Positions 21,641 through 45,046 are shown, numbered from the stretch's first letter. The stretch: DNA of 64,000 nt from Nectonema munidae (GCA_030549495.1 JAUIRK010001055.1:557001-621000); one strand, 5' to 3'. Translations and numbers: made by a program. The notes: a model not told the origin generated them from the letters alone.

Positions 21641-22533
21641 CAGTAAAACGCCGATAAAACGGTACCTTTGAAAAACGACATCCTTCTAGATACGGTGAAA
21701 TTTTTTTTTTAACTTTCTTGTACTTGATACTGTATGTATTACCTGTCCCAAGCAATCTATTGATTTACCACTAACGACCTTTTTTCATTAATGTTGAAGA
21801 AAAAAATAAGCTTTCAAATGTAAAAATAAAGTTGCTAACTGCTAACACAACCTCTTGATTATGGTATAATCAAAAATTTCAAATCTTTTTATAAAGTCAA
21901 ATTACTAAAGCACATTATTTCACGAGTAAGTGAAATCGAAATGGCAACATATGTTACCAATAAAATCAATTTATATTATGTATGTCAATGGGTTTTTCAA
22001 GCTTGGAAAGAGGTTGAAGTTTTGATTCAAGAGTTGTGGATTTAATATTTCCAATTTGTCATCTCCTCCTCAAATATCCACAATACTACCAAGAGAATGC
22101 TTACATTTGTTGGAGAAAATATTATGGAAGAATTATATAAATTGTGATGAAAATATTCAAACATCTATCGATGAAGAACTATCTGGTGAAGAGAGTATTG
22201 AAATGACTTGTATTGATGAGAAGCAAACTACGCAAAAAGTAGAAAGAATAACCACTAGCCAAGTATTTGAAAGCCTTAGAAATTTGAAGAACTTTTCTTT
22301 TCAAATTGATTCTGAAGAGCTTCTGAGACTTTCCCAGAAGACAACTAAAATTGTTGAAGAGCATAAATTTTCCCAACTGAATCAACACGATATAAAAAAT
22401 TTTTTATTAAATCATGAATAAATATATCACGCTTATTTCCAATTTATTATTTCACATTTATATAACGACCACTTCTTAGATACGACTTTAAAAGGGTAGC
22501 TTTTAGCTCGGTCGCATCTTTCGGGTTTTACTT
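21641..22533 (+). mobile_element. Tigger/pogo-like element with transposase tail only
   Basis: The left end CAGTAAAACGCCGATAAAACGG follows a TA; the right end CTTTCGGGTTTTACTTTA is its diverged complement. An open frame at 22056-22421 ends with SQVFESLRNLKNFSFQID and KFSQLNQHDIKNFLLNHE, like the acidic, poorly conserved C-terminal tail of Tigger/Jerky-type transposases. The DNA-binding and catalytic domains are absent, so it is an internally deleted copy that could move only with help. Confidence 0.6.
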
Positions 22534-22559
22534 TATGATGTTTCTATAGCGTCACATCC

Positions 22560-23060
22560 GAAACGGCAGTATGGACTTTCGCTAACTTTAATTCGGATGA
22601 GATATGCTTTGCATGGGCAGTGGCCTGACGCGGCGGTGTAAATTTATTGTTTTTGAAAGTTGCATGTGTGCTGATGTGTGGTAAAGAGGAGATTAGGGCA
22701 TTTTAAGATGAAGATATGAACATCTGCCATTTTTCTAGAGAGGAGAAGTGAATATGCGTTAGAAGGGTTTTGAGAAGTGGGTAGTTGATGAGGGGGATGT
22801 GGGAGGTTGGGTGTAAGTTTTAATTTAAGTAGTCAACAAGGGAGTTTTCTGGTATGTTTAGTGTTGAGCAGGTCACCAGCATAGGTATATGTGGAAATGT
22901 TTTGTAATATTGATTAGGGAGGAGGCGAATTTGAAGGAGGGAAAGCGGTGTTATGTGATAGAATCTTGGACTATGTTTTTTGCATAGTAAAGAAATAGAT
23001 GGCAGTAAAATGTAGTTAATGTTGTCGGTAATCGTAGTGCAGATGTGAAAAATTCTGAAG
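22560..23060. other. stretch poor in C on the plus strand, unidentified
   Basis: The plus strand is strongly enriched in G and nearly free of C for about 450 bases (words such as 'gagggggatgtgggaggttggg'). The minus strand has a run of about 80 codons without a stop (for example SLLQIRLLPNQYY and LINYPLLKTLLTHIHFSS) but no family I recognize. It may be the 3' part of an old LINE or another repeat. Confidence 0.3.
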
Positions 23061-23240
23061 ATTTCACAGAACTACCCATTCTACCACAAGATAATGTTAT
23101 TCAGAATACAATCAAAAATGAAATTTAAACAATATATTTCAAACAAAAACTATATTTTTTTATAAATGAAACAAAATAAATTTAAATATTATTTATATAT
23201 GAACAAAAACTTAAAAAAGGTATATATAATATTAACTATT

Positions 23241-23502
23241 CAGGGGCGGATTCAAGTTGGAAAAGAGGGGGCTGCTTCCTCCCCCTTTTTGAGATCATTC
23301 AGTTTCACCAGTGTCTTATATAAACCCCTTTCAGCCTGACGGTAACGTGGCAGGATGATTTTATGCACTTTAAAATACTTCAGAAGGAGCTTAAAATTAT
23401 AAGAAATGGCGCTGTATTTTTAAACAGATTTTAAGGGAAAATTCCCTCTTTATAAATCTTCTTACACAGGTCCTCTTTTTCAAAATTCTGGATCAACCCC
23501 TG
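23241..23502. mobile_element. hAT-type MITE, CAGGGGCGGATTC family
   Basis: The ends CAGGGGCGGATTCAAGTTGG and TTCTGGATCAACCCCTG are inverted repeats of the widespread hAT type. The element is 262 bp and non-coding, with a CCCCCTTTTT patch near the left end. The flanking 8-base duplications are not clear. Confidence 0.65.
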
Positions 23503-23708
23503 GTATTCTATAATAAAAGCATCTTTTCTTGTTGCAGATGGCCCATATTTTAAAGCCTAATGTCTTGCTCAGATCATATTGGGCTTGATTTCTGATTGTG
23601 GTATCACTTCAGAGCTAAAAATACGACTAATTAATCGTTTAATTGAAATTTTAATTTTTTTAAATAATTTATATTGATAAAGCTACGGAAAATTATATTG
23701 CCTTGAAA

Positions 23709-23850
23709 AATTGGTCTGAGCCTCAATGGTTGTTATGGGTTGCACTCAGCTGAACAGTTAAAGTTCAGGTGTTCGATTCCTAAGACTTTAAAATTAAAAT
23801 CTCAAATAACTGCGATCAAGCTTAATGGGAGTATATAGCCTAAAGTGCCT
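23709..23850 (+). repeat. tRNA-headed SINE-like repeat, family A, copy 2
   Basis: It starts GAGCCTCAATGGTTGTTA and has a B-box-like GTGTTCGATTCC about 50 bases on; both correspond to the copy at 20938-21096, read on the opposite strand. It runs up to the left end of the hAT element at 23852. Confidence 0.5.
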
Positions 23851-23851
23851 T

Positions 23852-26415
23852 CATGGGCGCCGGTACGTTGTGGCACTTGCCCCCCCTGGAAATATAAAGA
23901 TTTTGGGAAAAATATTATACAAAAATGGCTTTCACTAATAATTGATATTATTTTTCATACTTCACTGAAATTGTATTCTCTGAATTTTGTTGCTATTTAT
24001 AGGTATGTGAGGAATGATTAATTGGGCGCTTTTTAATGATATGAGATTATATTGAAATTATATAATGATTATATTGATATCTTTTAACACAACAACAACA
24101 TGCTTCACTGTCTTTCTTTTGACATTGTTGTTCTTCACGCATAGTTTTTCTTTTTCATTTAATTCTTTTTGCGCTTCAATATCATATGATTATTTTAATA
24201 TGGTAACTTCTTATTTTTGCTCAAGGATATTTGTATCATTTTAATCGCTTATGGTATTTTCTTCTTTTTCTTAATTTTTAGAATAAAATATTTGTCACCT
24301 TTCATCGACGAAGAATTCCATAATGGATATACAAAAAATTTTTTAATTCTCAAAATCAGTCCAATATAGAAGATGAGAGTGATAGCGGTAGAAATAAAAA
24401 ACATAAAACCTATGAATTCAGTTCCACCTTTTAATGCCCTGTAAGTGAAATTCAGAGCACACGCGCAAGTAAAATTCAGAACACAAGAGCAAATGTAATT
24501 CAGAGCACAAAACCATGTTCATCATCCTCATCAAATGAGCTTGATATTGAAAATTATCTCAACTGCAAATCAATAGGCGACGATTTAAAACTTCTTCTCA
24601 TGACTGATGCATATAAGCCAGAGAAGAACAACCACTATAAAAAAGATATTACAAAAAACAATAAAATGAGTTTTCGACATGCATGGCTGACTCAATATGC
24701 TCATTGGTTAGCATACTAACCAAAATTGAAAAGGGCTCTTTGTATACCGTGTATTTTATTTCCTCAACCAGTTAATAGAGGATTTCAGGGTGCTTTTATA
24801 ACTGGTACTTTCAGGAAATACAAGGACTTTAATTAGCACGCAAAAAATTACATCGCTAGCGAATGGAATAAAATTACAGATTGATGTACAATACTGTTTT
24901 TGTATTATTTCGCAAAAAGAAATTTTACGTCAGTTAAACACCAAAATAAATCAAACAGTTGTTAAAAATCGAGAAATATTATTTTCTATACTATCTTCAA
25001 TTTTGTTTTGCGCAACAAATGATATTGCAATTAGAGGAAAAGAGTCTATCACAGGAAATTTCAAGAGCTTTTAAATTTCAGAATAGAAGCTGGAGATGAT
25101 GTCTTAAAAACCCATTTAGAAAGTTCTGCCAAAAATGCTCGCTACACCTCCCATCAAATTCAAAACGAGTTAATAAATATTTCAGAACTTATTCGAAATG
25201 ATCTTGTTAAGCAAGCAAACAATGCTATTGGATTTACAATACTTGCTGATGAAAGTTCAGACTAAAATCCAGATTCCCTGAGAAAAACAGTCCACAATTC
25301 AGTCTAATTCTCCTTCATCCATCTTAAATGAATAAGCTCTCACGTAAGACCTATATTGAAAAAATGGTTGAAATTTCCAAAACATATCAACTTGAAAATT
25401 TTGAAACCGATGCTTTAAGTTGGTTTGATTATTGGTCAATATCTTCAGAGACACAAACCATCTACAGTAAAGAATATGTGAATTGTTGAACTATACAGAT
25501 TTTTATCCATCAGTTAGGAGTGCTATACTTATTCTATTAACTTTACCTGTGACTACTTGTTCCGTAGAAAGATCTTTCAGTACCATTCGCCGAGTAAAGA
25601 CGTGGATAAGATCAACTATGTCAGATGACCGTTTTTCTGGCTTATGCATGCTTAGCGTACATAGAAGAAAAGTTAATGAAGAAAGAAAAAATTTCATGGA
25701 AAGAATTACAAATTCGGAACAGAGCTAAAACGACTTCAGTTTCTTTTTGACCAATAGAAGCAGCTCTGCACTCTAAGCAGTGCCCGTGCTACCTATATAA
25801 TTTTGGAGCACGTGCCACCCCCCCCTAAAATTTTTGGTTTTGCCCCATGCACTTTTTAAAGGAAAAATAAATAAGCAAAAATTGTACACAATATTCTTAT
25901 ATAAATGCTGGTGTATGTGTATGTATAATATGAGGTTTCTATAGGTTTTTATACAGAAGTACTTCATGCTTTTCAGCAAAGTAATATAGGAAATAAATTT
26001 TTTGCAAATGTGTTTCTTTCCCCCATTTCGGCCCCCTTGAAATTTAGCTTTAGCGCGGGCACTAACTCGAAGTGATATTTTTTATGTATATAAGTAATAC
26101 CTATATTCATATACACTTTCTCTTTTCTTGTAAAAGCATTATTTTCCTCATGCTATGTGTTATTTTTGTTTGTAATGCATTTTTCAATAAAGGATTTATT
26201 TTTAGAGTATAGTAAAATATAACCTTTTACATAATAATAAATAAAGTAAAGATAAAGACTAGTATAACCCATCTTAATCATCTTATAGGTGAAACCCGTA
26301 ACGTTACTAATGTAAGTTATAGTACAGAATCAGTTTTAGTTAAAATAATTAAATTTAAATCGAATCAAAAAAAAAATTTGCCCCCCCCTTGTAAATAATC
26401 CTGTCGGCGCCTATG
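23852..26415 (+). mobile_element. hAT transposon (ZMYM1-like/TTF type) with both ends, decayed
   Basis: Ends are CATGGGCGCCGG and CGGCGCCTATG, with the similar flanks agtgcctt and agtgcttt (off by one base). Inside, the plus strand carries hAT transposase pieces in order: a TTF-finger-like block (SFRHAWLTQYAHWLAY, KRALCIPCILFPQP) at about 24660-24790; FRIEAGDDVLKTHLESS then KNARYTSHQIQNELI and FTILADESSD (first catalytic region) at about 25080-25265; and the dimerization end TLPVTTCSVERSFSTIRRVK at 25540-25600 within the clean frame 25483-25728. Most of the middle of the catalytic domain is deleted and there are many stops, so it is inactive. A younger MITE lies inside at 25778-26064. Confidence 0.85.
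25778..26064. mobile_element. hAT MITE nested in the larger hAT element
   Basis: The ends are CAGTGCCCGTGCTA and TAGCGCGGGCACTA. They are flanked by ACTCTAAG and ACTCGAAG, an 8-base target duplication with one change. Its right end is nearly identical to the end of the hAT relic at 50711 (TAGCGCGGGCACTG), which makes that family the likely source of the transposase that moved it. Confidence 0.85.
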
Positions 26416-27074
26416 CAGTGCTTTCATACATAACCATCCAAAGGCATAACAGTGGTGTGGTTATTATACATATATAATAGTCATTCTGACCTCTTTTCTA
26501 ATTATATGTATCGCCGTCAATTTATTTCAAATTATTATGAATATTAAAATTTTTAGTTTATTTGACTGGAGGATATAAGCAAATAGATTCATAGCGTTTA
26601 TTTGAGTAAAAAGTCTCATCTCACATACAAGTTTATTGTGGTAATAATGTATATAAATATAAAGGAATGATGGCCAAAGAAATGGATAAAATGCTTTTAA
26701 TGAGATCGGAAACCATCAAAGAAATGTAATGGAGAAGGAATTGCATTTTAATAGCCAATATATGGTTCAGTTCTTAGTAAGAAATGACGTTGAAATACCA
26801 ATGAAAAATAAAAAGGATTAAATTGTTTTATCTTATTTTTAGAGGAAAATTAATATTACTGTAACAGTACTAATAATAATAAGTTTGAAAGTTTCCATGT
26901 TAAATGATTAAGAAAAATAGTGTAATTGTTATTGACTATTCCCAATTTTGCAACAAACATTGAAGACCAAATAAGTTAGTGAAAATTTATCAGTATTGCT
27001 TATTTTTATATATATAACTTCATGGACAAACAATTTCTTTAGTAAATTTCTTACTCACTTTTAGAACTCTAGGG
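26416..27074. other. AT-rich stretch, no feature seen
   Basis: No gene, RNA or repeat end was recognized. Confidence 0.4.
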
Positions 27075-27225
27075 CGTGAGTAAAGTTACTGGGTTTCGAT
27101 AACTCAAAGTCTTGGGTTCGATCCCACATCAAGTCTACTTTTCTCATAGTTCGATACAAACTTCGAAATTGCGCTTTTTTAATGAAAACACTCCACGGTA
27201 CTTTCACCTTTACATAAAGGTCAAA
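27075..27225 (+). repeat. tRNA-headed SINE-like repeat, family B, copy 1
   Basis: The order GTGAGTA, GATAACTCAAAGTCTTGG, GGTTCGATCCC (Pol III B box), 'catagttcgatacaa' and 'atgaaaacac' is shared with 51065-51215, some 24 kb away. It differs from family A in everything but the B box. Minus-strand frames across both copies are similar to each other only because the repeat is shared. Confidence 0.6.
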
Positions 27226-28579
27226 ATAATTATAGCAAAACAAGAAGTTTAAAGTGAATTTCATCAGCTTAAGATTTGGTGATCCATAGAAATTTTAGTA
27301 TATCATTCCTGGTCCATCGATCAAAAAAGATTGGACAACAGTGATTTGGATCCTCTTTGTATTATATGTATACTAACACAGTATTTCCTAAACGTTTTAA
27401 CTGAATAGTTCATAAATTAAGAGTCTAAATGCTAACTATTATTTAACAAGCACCCATATAACTATAGGCACCATAGGAATAATCACTTTTTTAATTTATT
27501 GTTTTTAAATATATTTTTTAATTTGATAAATTATATTAATAAAAAGAGGTTTTTCAAAATATTAATTATATTCGAAAATATTTTTTCCAAAATATAATTT
27601 ATTCTACTAAAACACAATTTTCTTTTTAGTTTGTAAAAATTCACAAAATTTTACAAAGCCCATTCTCAATATTTATGTCAATGATGATCATGTTTGATCA
27701 AAATAATTATGATGTGGTCCTGGTTGATGCCTTATAATAATTTTGCCACCAAAAAGTCCTGCGCCTAAACGGCGGTATCAAAAATAAGTTGTGAAGTTTG
27801 ATTAGTTCAATGAAGACGCATGTTAGGTTTATACAAAGCAAGTTACGATTGATGCTTTAGTTTAGTTGCCAGAAAGCAAATCAACAAGTAGGAGTCCCTT
27901 TACAAAATTAAATGAATAATTTTCACCACACATCAATTTTATTTTATAATTTCATTCCTTTTATTAGAATAAACGGGTTAAGTACAATTCGTCTAATACC
28001 AAGTGATCCAATAAAAATTTAGTCTAATAGACAAATTCACCTCTAAATATATTAAGTCTAAAACTTTTTTTTTATTTTGTGAAATCGCGTTATTGCTTGT
28101 TTATAATTTTATATTACTTGTGTAATAACTCACTCTTTACTTATAAAATTTCCTTTTACAAACGATGAAACTGTGAAGAGAAATATGGTTTACGTGCACA
28201 AAAAAAGCCTTAATATCTTGATAACATAAAAGCAATGAAAACAATTCTTTCTCATACTTTTGTATACGTTGCGCAGATAGGACGACACTTTCATAAAGCA
28301 ATAAATCATATGTTCCATATTCTTGTTTGGATGAAATGCCGTTTTATTTATAAGACTAACTTGCTAATACAGAAACCTAGCTTATAATTTTGTGTTGCTG
28401 TTATACTGTTAAATCAATCTTTAGTGTCACCTTATAACGGAGCATGAGATAGTGGAGATGAATATGATTTTATTTTATAAGCTTTTGTACTAATATACGA
28501 GCATAGATAAAAAGACACATTTTATTTAGATTGAGATACTCTTTATTTTTGACTGCTCAATTTTTTCGCCTTTAAAATT
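27226..28579. other. AT-rich stretch, no gene recognized
   Basis: I see nothing beyond short frames and homopolymer runs. The left end of the Tigger element that follows was looked for here and not found. Confidence 0.4.
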
Positions 28580-30115
28580 GTTCTTATGGAGGTAACTACG
28601 TTTTCTAAAAGCAAAAATTTTTATATTGGCACAATTTATCGTGCTATTACTTCTGTGGAACTAAATGTAAAATCAAATTCAGCAATAGCTGGTGATTTTA
28701 AAGTTACCATTAATACACTACTAATTTGGATTAATCTTGGGAAAAAATCAAGGATTCTTACAAAAAAAAGTGGAAAAAGCGTAAAAGAATAAGAAAGAGT
28801 CTTTACCCCGATGTTGAAGAGTCTCTTTTTCTTTAGTTCAAAAATGCAAGATCCCAAAACATTCCTGTTTCAAGACCTGTACTTTTGGCTAAAGCCCAAA
28901 AATTTGCCTTTGATTTAAATCATTACGAATTTAAATGCAGTGAAGATAACCGGTTTAAAAAACGCCATGATATCATTTTTTAGACAATTTGTGGTGAAGC
29001 AAAAGATGTTCCAGCAGAATCATTAAACGAATGGTTTAAAAAAATTTTGCCTTCAATTTTGAATACCTATGCACCTGAAGATGTTTATAGTGTTGACGAA
29101 ATAGGTGTTTTTTAAATTATTACCCTCTTCATCATTTATGCTAAAAGGAGAAGAATGCCATGGCCGGAAATTATCAAAAGAAAGACTAACTATATTAGTA
29201 GGCGCAAACATGACAGGTAAGGATAAACTTCCCCTGCTGGTAATTGGCAAATCGCTGAAACCCCGTTGTTTTAAATGTGGCAAAACTTTGCCAACAGAAT
29301 ATAAATCTAATAAAAAAGCTTGGATGGATGCTAGAATATTTCTTTCATTATTGGAAAAGCTAAATAACCGTTTTCGATCACAAAAGCGACATGTTGTTCT
29401 TGTATTAGATAGCGTAGCATCTCATCCAAAGAAAACTCTAACAAATATAATCTTACAATTCTTTCCAGCAAATACAACATCACGTACACAACTTATGGAC
29501 GAGGGAGTTATAAAAAAAAACCTAAAATTTCATTACAGAGGCATGTTAGTTGAAAAACTAATTACTGCTGCAGAGAATAACTCTGTTTATTAAATCAACA
29601 TTCTCGATGTTCTACATATGATTCGTCAAGCTTAGTCTTTAGTGCCTAGTGAAACTATTCAAAATTGTTTTAAACATGCTGCTTTCGTATGGTATATAGA
29701 AGAATACACAAGTGATCCAGAGAGTGTCAGTGAAAACATACCATTTGTGCTAGAAAAATCATCCAAAGTGGAACTACGAACACCATCTGACTTAGAGAAT
29801 AACATTGAAGTTGACGCCAAATTGTTTACTACCGCTCCTCTCACAGAAGATAAAAGATATTTCCGATCGGTGTTTTCAAACGCAAAAACTCAGCGATGAA
29901 GAGAATATTCAGTCAACACCGGCGTCAACTGCGACTAATGCTCTAAAACTTTGCGGTGAAATAATGAAATTTTTGCAAGCTCAAAACGACGTACAAGAAA
30001 TGTTTGATTGTATGACGAAAGTAGAAAATTTCATCAAACAATGCAAGAACTCATCTTTAATACAAACACACATCGTTGATTTTTTTAAAATAAAAGTTCA
30101 ATAAGTTTTACTGTA
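28580..30115 (+). pseudogene. Tigger (pogo-type) transposase relic, nearly full length
   Basis: In order: a CENPB-like helix-turn-helix part (AGDFKVTINTLLIWI), FKNARSQNIPVSRPVLLAKA (second DNA-binding part), then the DDE core. The core has VYSVDEIG (first Asp), FKLLPSSSFMLKGEECHG, LSKERLTILVGANMTG, KLPLLVIGKSLKPRCF, VVLVLDSVASHP (second Asp), FFPANTTSRTQLMDEGVI (third Asp, in the DQGVI position) and FHYRGML. The tail (29642-30104) is acidic, as in Tigger proteins. At least five stops or frame shifts break the frame. The right end shows TTTTACTGTA at about 30107-30116; the left inverted repeat is not seen. The longest intact piece is 29105-29593. Confidence 0.85.
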
Positions 30116-31499
30116 TTTTTTTTAGCTTTAGTTATTGCTGACAAATGGCCTCAATCAAAACAAGAAGGAGGAGACCGGGTCAAAATTTTGACAAATGACA
30201 ACAAAAAGAAAACGAAAATTCCGCAAAAAAAAAAGGAAACGGAGGGCAGGGGAGCAACCCAGCTTTTTGAAATGAAGAGCCGTTCTGAATTCCTCGGCTG
30301 GGCCGAAAAATCTCGATTTGACGGGGAATGAAAGAGTTCGGAAAATTCGTTGTGTTTCGAAAACTCTTCGTGATAAAGCAAAACTCGTTTTTTTCTTCTT
30401 CAAAAATTTGGTAAAATACTATTCATCAAATAGCTTGGTCATCACTTTGTGTTGTTTTGGCAAAATTTATGTTTGAATCTTCCCATGTCTAGCTCCATCG
30501 AAAAACGCAACTTTTTGGAAGCAACCGCTCGAAATTTTTTCTCTTTTGAAATGAGTTTCGCCCTCTCGTTTTTCCCCAAACTTTAGTCGAGGAAATTTTC
30601 ATTTAAGTTTCTAAAGATTCTAAAATGAGTGAAAATTTCATTGTTGTCACACAGTATTAGTAGATTTTTCTATTTTAGAATGGAAGTATGAAATAAGTAT
30701 GTAAGAAAAAAGTTTAAATAAATTTCGTGAAAGAATGCTCAAAAAAATTGTTTAAAGAGTGGGGATTGTTTGAGATTGAAAATAGCTTCTAAAAATAAAA
30801 TTCTTTCAATAGTGGAACAAGAAAGCATCTTGTTTTACTGAAGGGGATGTTTTTGACTTCAAGTTTAAAATGACAAAAATCTTCTAGTTTTCAGTTTTAA
30901 GTGTATGTATGAAAGTATAAAACAATTTTTACTATTAATATCAATTTCTAAGGTATCTATATTTATGAATAGATTGTTTAAAACATGGCTGGGCATCCAA
31001 AGAAACTTGATTAAAATTACTAAGATATCTTTGTACTTGAAAAAAATTTTTGGAAAATTTTGATTTCGATTCTTTTGATACAATCCTTCTCTTTCAGTCA
31101 AAGTATTGAAATGGAACACTTTTAAAGAATAATGATTGTGATATCGACAGATATTCCATACAATATTCCTTCTCTCATTATAGATTCAACTATTTTAAAA
31201 TATGAGGAGAAAAATTTGTTAATGTGGAGATGTTTTTGTTCTAGAGGGTATCTTTTGTCTGGAATCTGTAAAGTTGTTCTCAATAGAAGTGCATTCCATA
31301 TTTTAATCTTCGTGTTTAAATGATAAACAAACTCCTTCAGCGGTTTAAATTTTTTTATTTTTTTATATATATCTGTCATTTTGATTTGAGTCTTGATTTG
31401 TATGGCTTTGTGTTTACTGTGTTGTGTGCTTTCTATGTCCCCCCCTTGTTCCTGATTGAAATAAATGTTGAGTTTTGACACAATAAACATTCTACTTCA
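30116..31499. other. mixed AT-rich stretch, no gene recognized
   Basis: The part 30150-30600 is richer in G and C but shows no recognizable protein on either strand. The two overlapping minus frames near 30151-30403 look like chance. Confidence 0.35.
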
Positions 31500-31609
31500 C
31501 TTTTATTTTTTCTTCTTTTTAAAAACCCCTCTTTTTTTTAAAAATTTTTTTATAAAAACACTCTTTTTTTTGTTTAATAAAAATTTTTTAAAAAAAAAAA
31601 AAAGAATTA

Positions 31610-31641
<32 letters not shown>

Positions 31642-31720
31642 AATAAAAATTTTAAAAATTAAAAAAAAAAAAAAAAAAAAAAAATATTTTTTTTTATAGA
31701 AAAAAAAAGAGAAATTGGTT
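31500..31720. repeat. low-complexity A and T runs
   Basis: Alternating runs of A and T up to about 25 bases long, nearly without G or C. Such tracts are prone to length errors in sequencing. Confidence 0.85.
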
Positions 31721-31859
31721 GTGGGGTGGGGGAACTAGCCAAAAACTAATACGAGAAAGCAGGGGTAGAAAGTGAACAAAAATGAGTTGTCGTTTGTAAC
31801 GACCCCTCATTACTATTAACTCATTGAAAGAGATAATAAAACTCAGTAAAAAACAAAGT

Positions 31860-31958
31860 TGAAGATTTTTATTGTACTCCTCGATTATAGTGAAACTCGC
31901 TTTGTACGAACTAGAAAACTGCTTCCCTTCAACTTCGTTATACTGAGGTTTTACTGTA
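31860..31958. mobile_element. right end of a Tigger/pogo-type element
   Basis: CAACTTCGTTATACTGAGGTTTTACTG, followed by TA, is a classic Tigger-type end; a related GAAACTCGCTTTGTACGAACT block lies just inside it. No transposase is seen to the left, so this is probably a short non-autonomous copy or a remnant. The left end was not located. Confidence 0.5.
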
Positions 31959-32815
31959 TATTATTATTTTGAAAATTACTATATTTAAATATTTTTTCAT
32001 TTAAAATTTAACTTTTGAGTTTTTAATTACATAAAAATGTTGTCTATAAATGATTTAATAGTTGATTGATTAATTAATGAGCGATCCTGAAAGACACGAA
32101 GAAATTAAAACCTAGGAAAGAGCTTATAGAATGAGGAAAAAAGGTGGTTGTCAGCTGATTGCCTCACTATCATGTAATAAAAATAAAACAAAGAGAAAAA
32201 CAAAAATATTGTAAAATGGGGAGAGAAAAGAGAAGACTAAGCACTAATATAAATGCTAAAACTTAATAAATTATAAAGGTCATTTGAAAGGATGTGACCC
32301 CAATTCCTGGTACTTACAAAAATTTCCCTACAACTCTGGATACCTAAATAAAGGATTTGACTTCGACTAAGGAAGAGCCACTCCATATGCTTACAAATGA
32401 TTTTTCATTATTCAAAATACTTAAAAAAATCCACCCCTAAATTTTGTTAGATATCGACTCCTAATCCCTTTAATAAAAAAAAAGGTAAAAAGATAGTTTA
32501 ATATTTTCTTTTTTTTTATATTAAATCAAAACATCCTTCATTGTATAAAATACCCCTCAATAACTCTTACTTTATGACGAGTAGTCATTAACAAATGAAC
32601 TCGTAACGCAAGATTTATGGCTATCCAGTATAAGTAAAACGGGGATTAACGAAAATAGTAAAAAGAAATTTTTGAACAATTTGCAAATTATTAGGCGGTG
32701 AAAATTTTTTTCGGTTGAAGCTACCTCATATCACGCCAGGACATTGCTTACCAGTAAAAAAATTAACTTCACCACTTTGGTACGACAATTATGGTAGAAT
32801 CAAAGTGAAGATCTT
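31959..32815. other. region downstream of COG5
   Basis: It is AT-rich. The 3' untranslated region of COG5 should begin at its right edge, but I see no convincing AATAAA close to the stop codon. Confidence 0.35.
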
Positions 32816-43816
<11,001 letters not shown>

Positions 43817-44686
43817 CTTTTCCTTAAAAATTTAAAAAAAAAAATAATTAATATCAATTCAAAGCGAAGAAATGATTCGTCTCAAAGAACAAAAATAAAA
43901 ATTAGTTAAAGTTACATTTTATTGTACTACTTAATTTTGAAATTTGTTTATTTTAGAAGTTCTTGAACTGAAACTTTATGATAAATAAATATCATATAAA
44001 AACAAAGAGCATTTGTTGAAAAAAAAACAATTTTAGTATTTAAATTGGACATTAATTCAAAAAGATGAGTTTTTCTCTTCTAATCTAATTTATTTCTTTT
44101 GGAAGAGATCATTTTCATTAGATGGAGGAGAGCAGGACAAATATTTTTTAGCTAACAAATTCAAATATTTAAAACTTAATTTTTTGTTTCTCCACCATTC
44201 AAATGAATTATTTTTTTTATTCTAATAGCTTAGATAACTTTATTTCATTTTAATTTTATTTTTAAATTATTTTTTATACACGAAATACAAATGCTCCTAT
44301 GCATTCGCAAGACCGCCAATATAAACTCTAGCTTGTTTATGGGCTCGGCTTAAAAGATCGGTAATAATCGGACAATTTATCGATGTTGATGGCGATATAA
44401 AAATAGGCCGATAAAGCCAGTGCCAATTAAAACAGTACATAACTTATAGATTACTTACTTCAACGGTAAAAGGGAAAATTGAAAAGATATAAAGTGAAAT
44501 GAGACAGAAGTCTGTGGAATCGGTTTTTTAGTACCTTTAAAATAAAAAATAAAATTAGCATAATTTTTGCAAACAAATGGAGTGACCTTTCTTTAGTCAA
44601 AGTTGGAAGAGAATAGTTGGCGTTAAATTTATCAAGTAAGTATTTGGGGTCGGAGTAAAAGAAAGTGAAAACTTAGAATGCTGGCT
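43817..44686. other. region upstream of COG5
   Basis: The promoter and any 5' non-coding exon should lie here. I see long A and T runs, no TATA-plus-start arrangement I would trust, and no other gene. Confidence 0.4.
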
Positions 44687-44950
44687 CAGGGGCGCCCATC
44701 TGGGGGGCGACAGCCCTCTCTCTCCCCCCTCCCAAATGTGATTTCAAGGGGCGATATTTATTAGACATATTTGTCTTCTGAGTAGATTTCCGATATTACT
44801 TTTCTTGTTTTAAGGTTAAGTTTTAGAATGAATATTTAATATATTTTTTTCATTACTTTCCAATTCATTGATATAATAATGCAAATTTGAGCTATATTCT
44901 ATCAGAGGTAGTAATGTAGCCAGTAATTTGAACAAGAGCCCGTACATTTT
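44687..44950. repeat. dispersed repeat, copy 2, with hAT-like left end
   Basis: It starts CAGGGGCGCCCATCTGGGG and continues with the same phrase order as 5576-5785. The start looks like a hAT end and suggests the family is a hAT-derived MITE. The right end was not found. Confidence 0.55.
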
Positions 44951-45046
44951 TCAGAAGGTTAAATATTTTTATAGCGCATAACTATATAAGAAAGTATTCT
45001 TTATAATTTAAAGCTAAAGGGTTTATCCGTATTGATTACTGTTAAT

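Noticed and set aside
28200-30115. Treating the Tigger transposase as a tamed host gene
   Set aside because: At least five frame breaks lie across the DNA-binding and catalytic parts, so it is a dead copy.
30151-30403. Two overlapping minus frames with Phe-rich products
   Set aside because: They arise from a purine-rich stretch; composition is low in complexity and no family fits.
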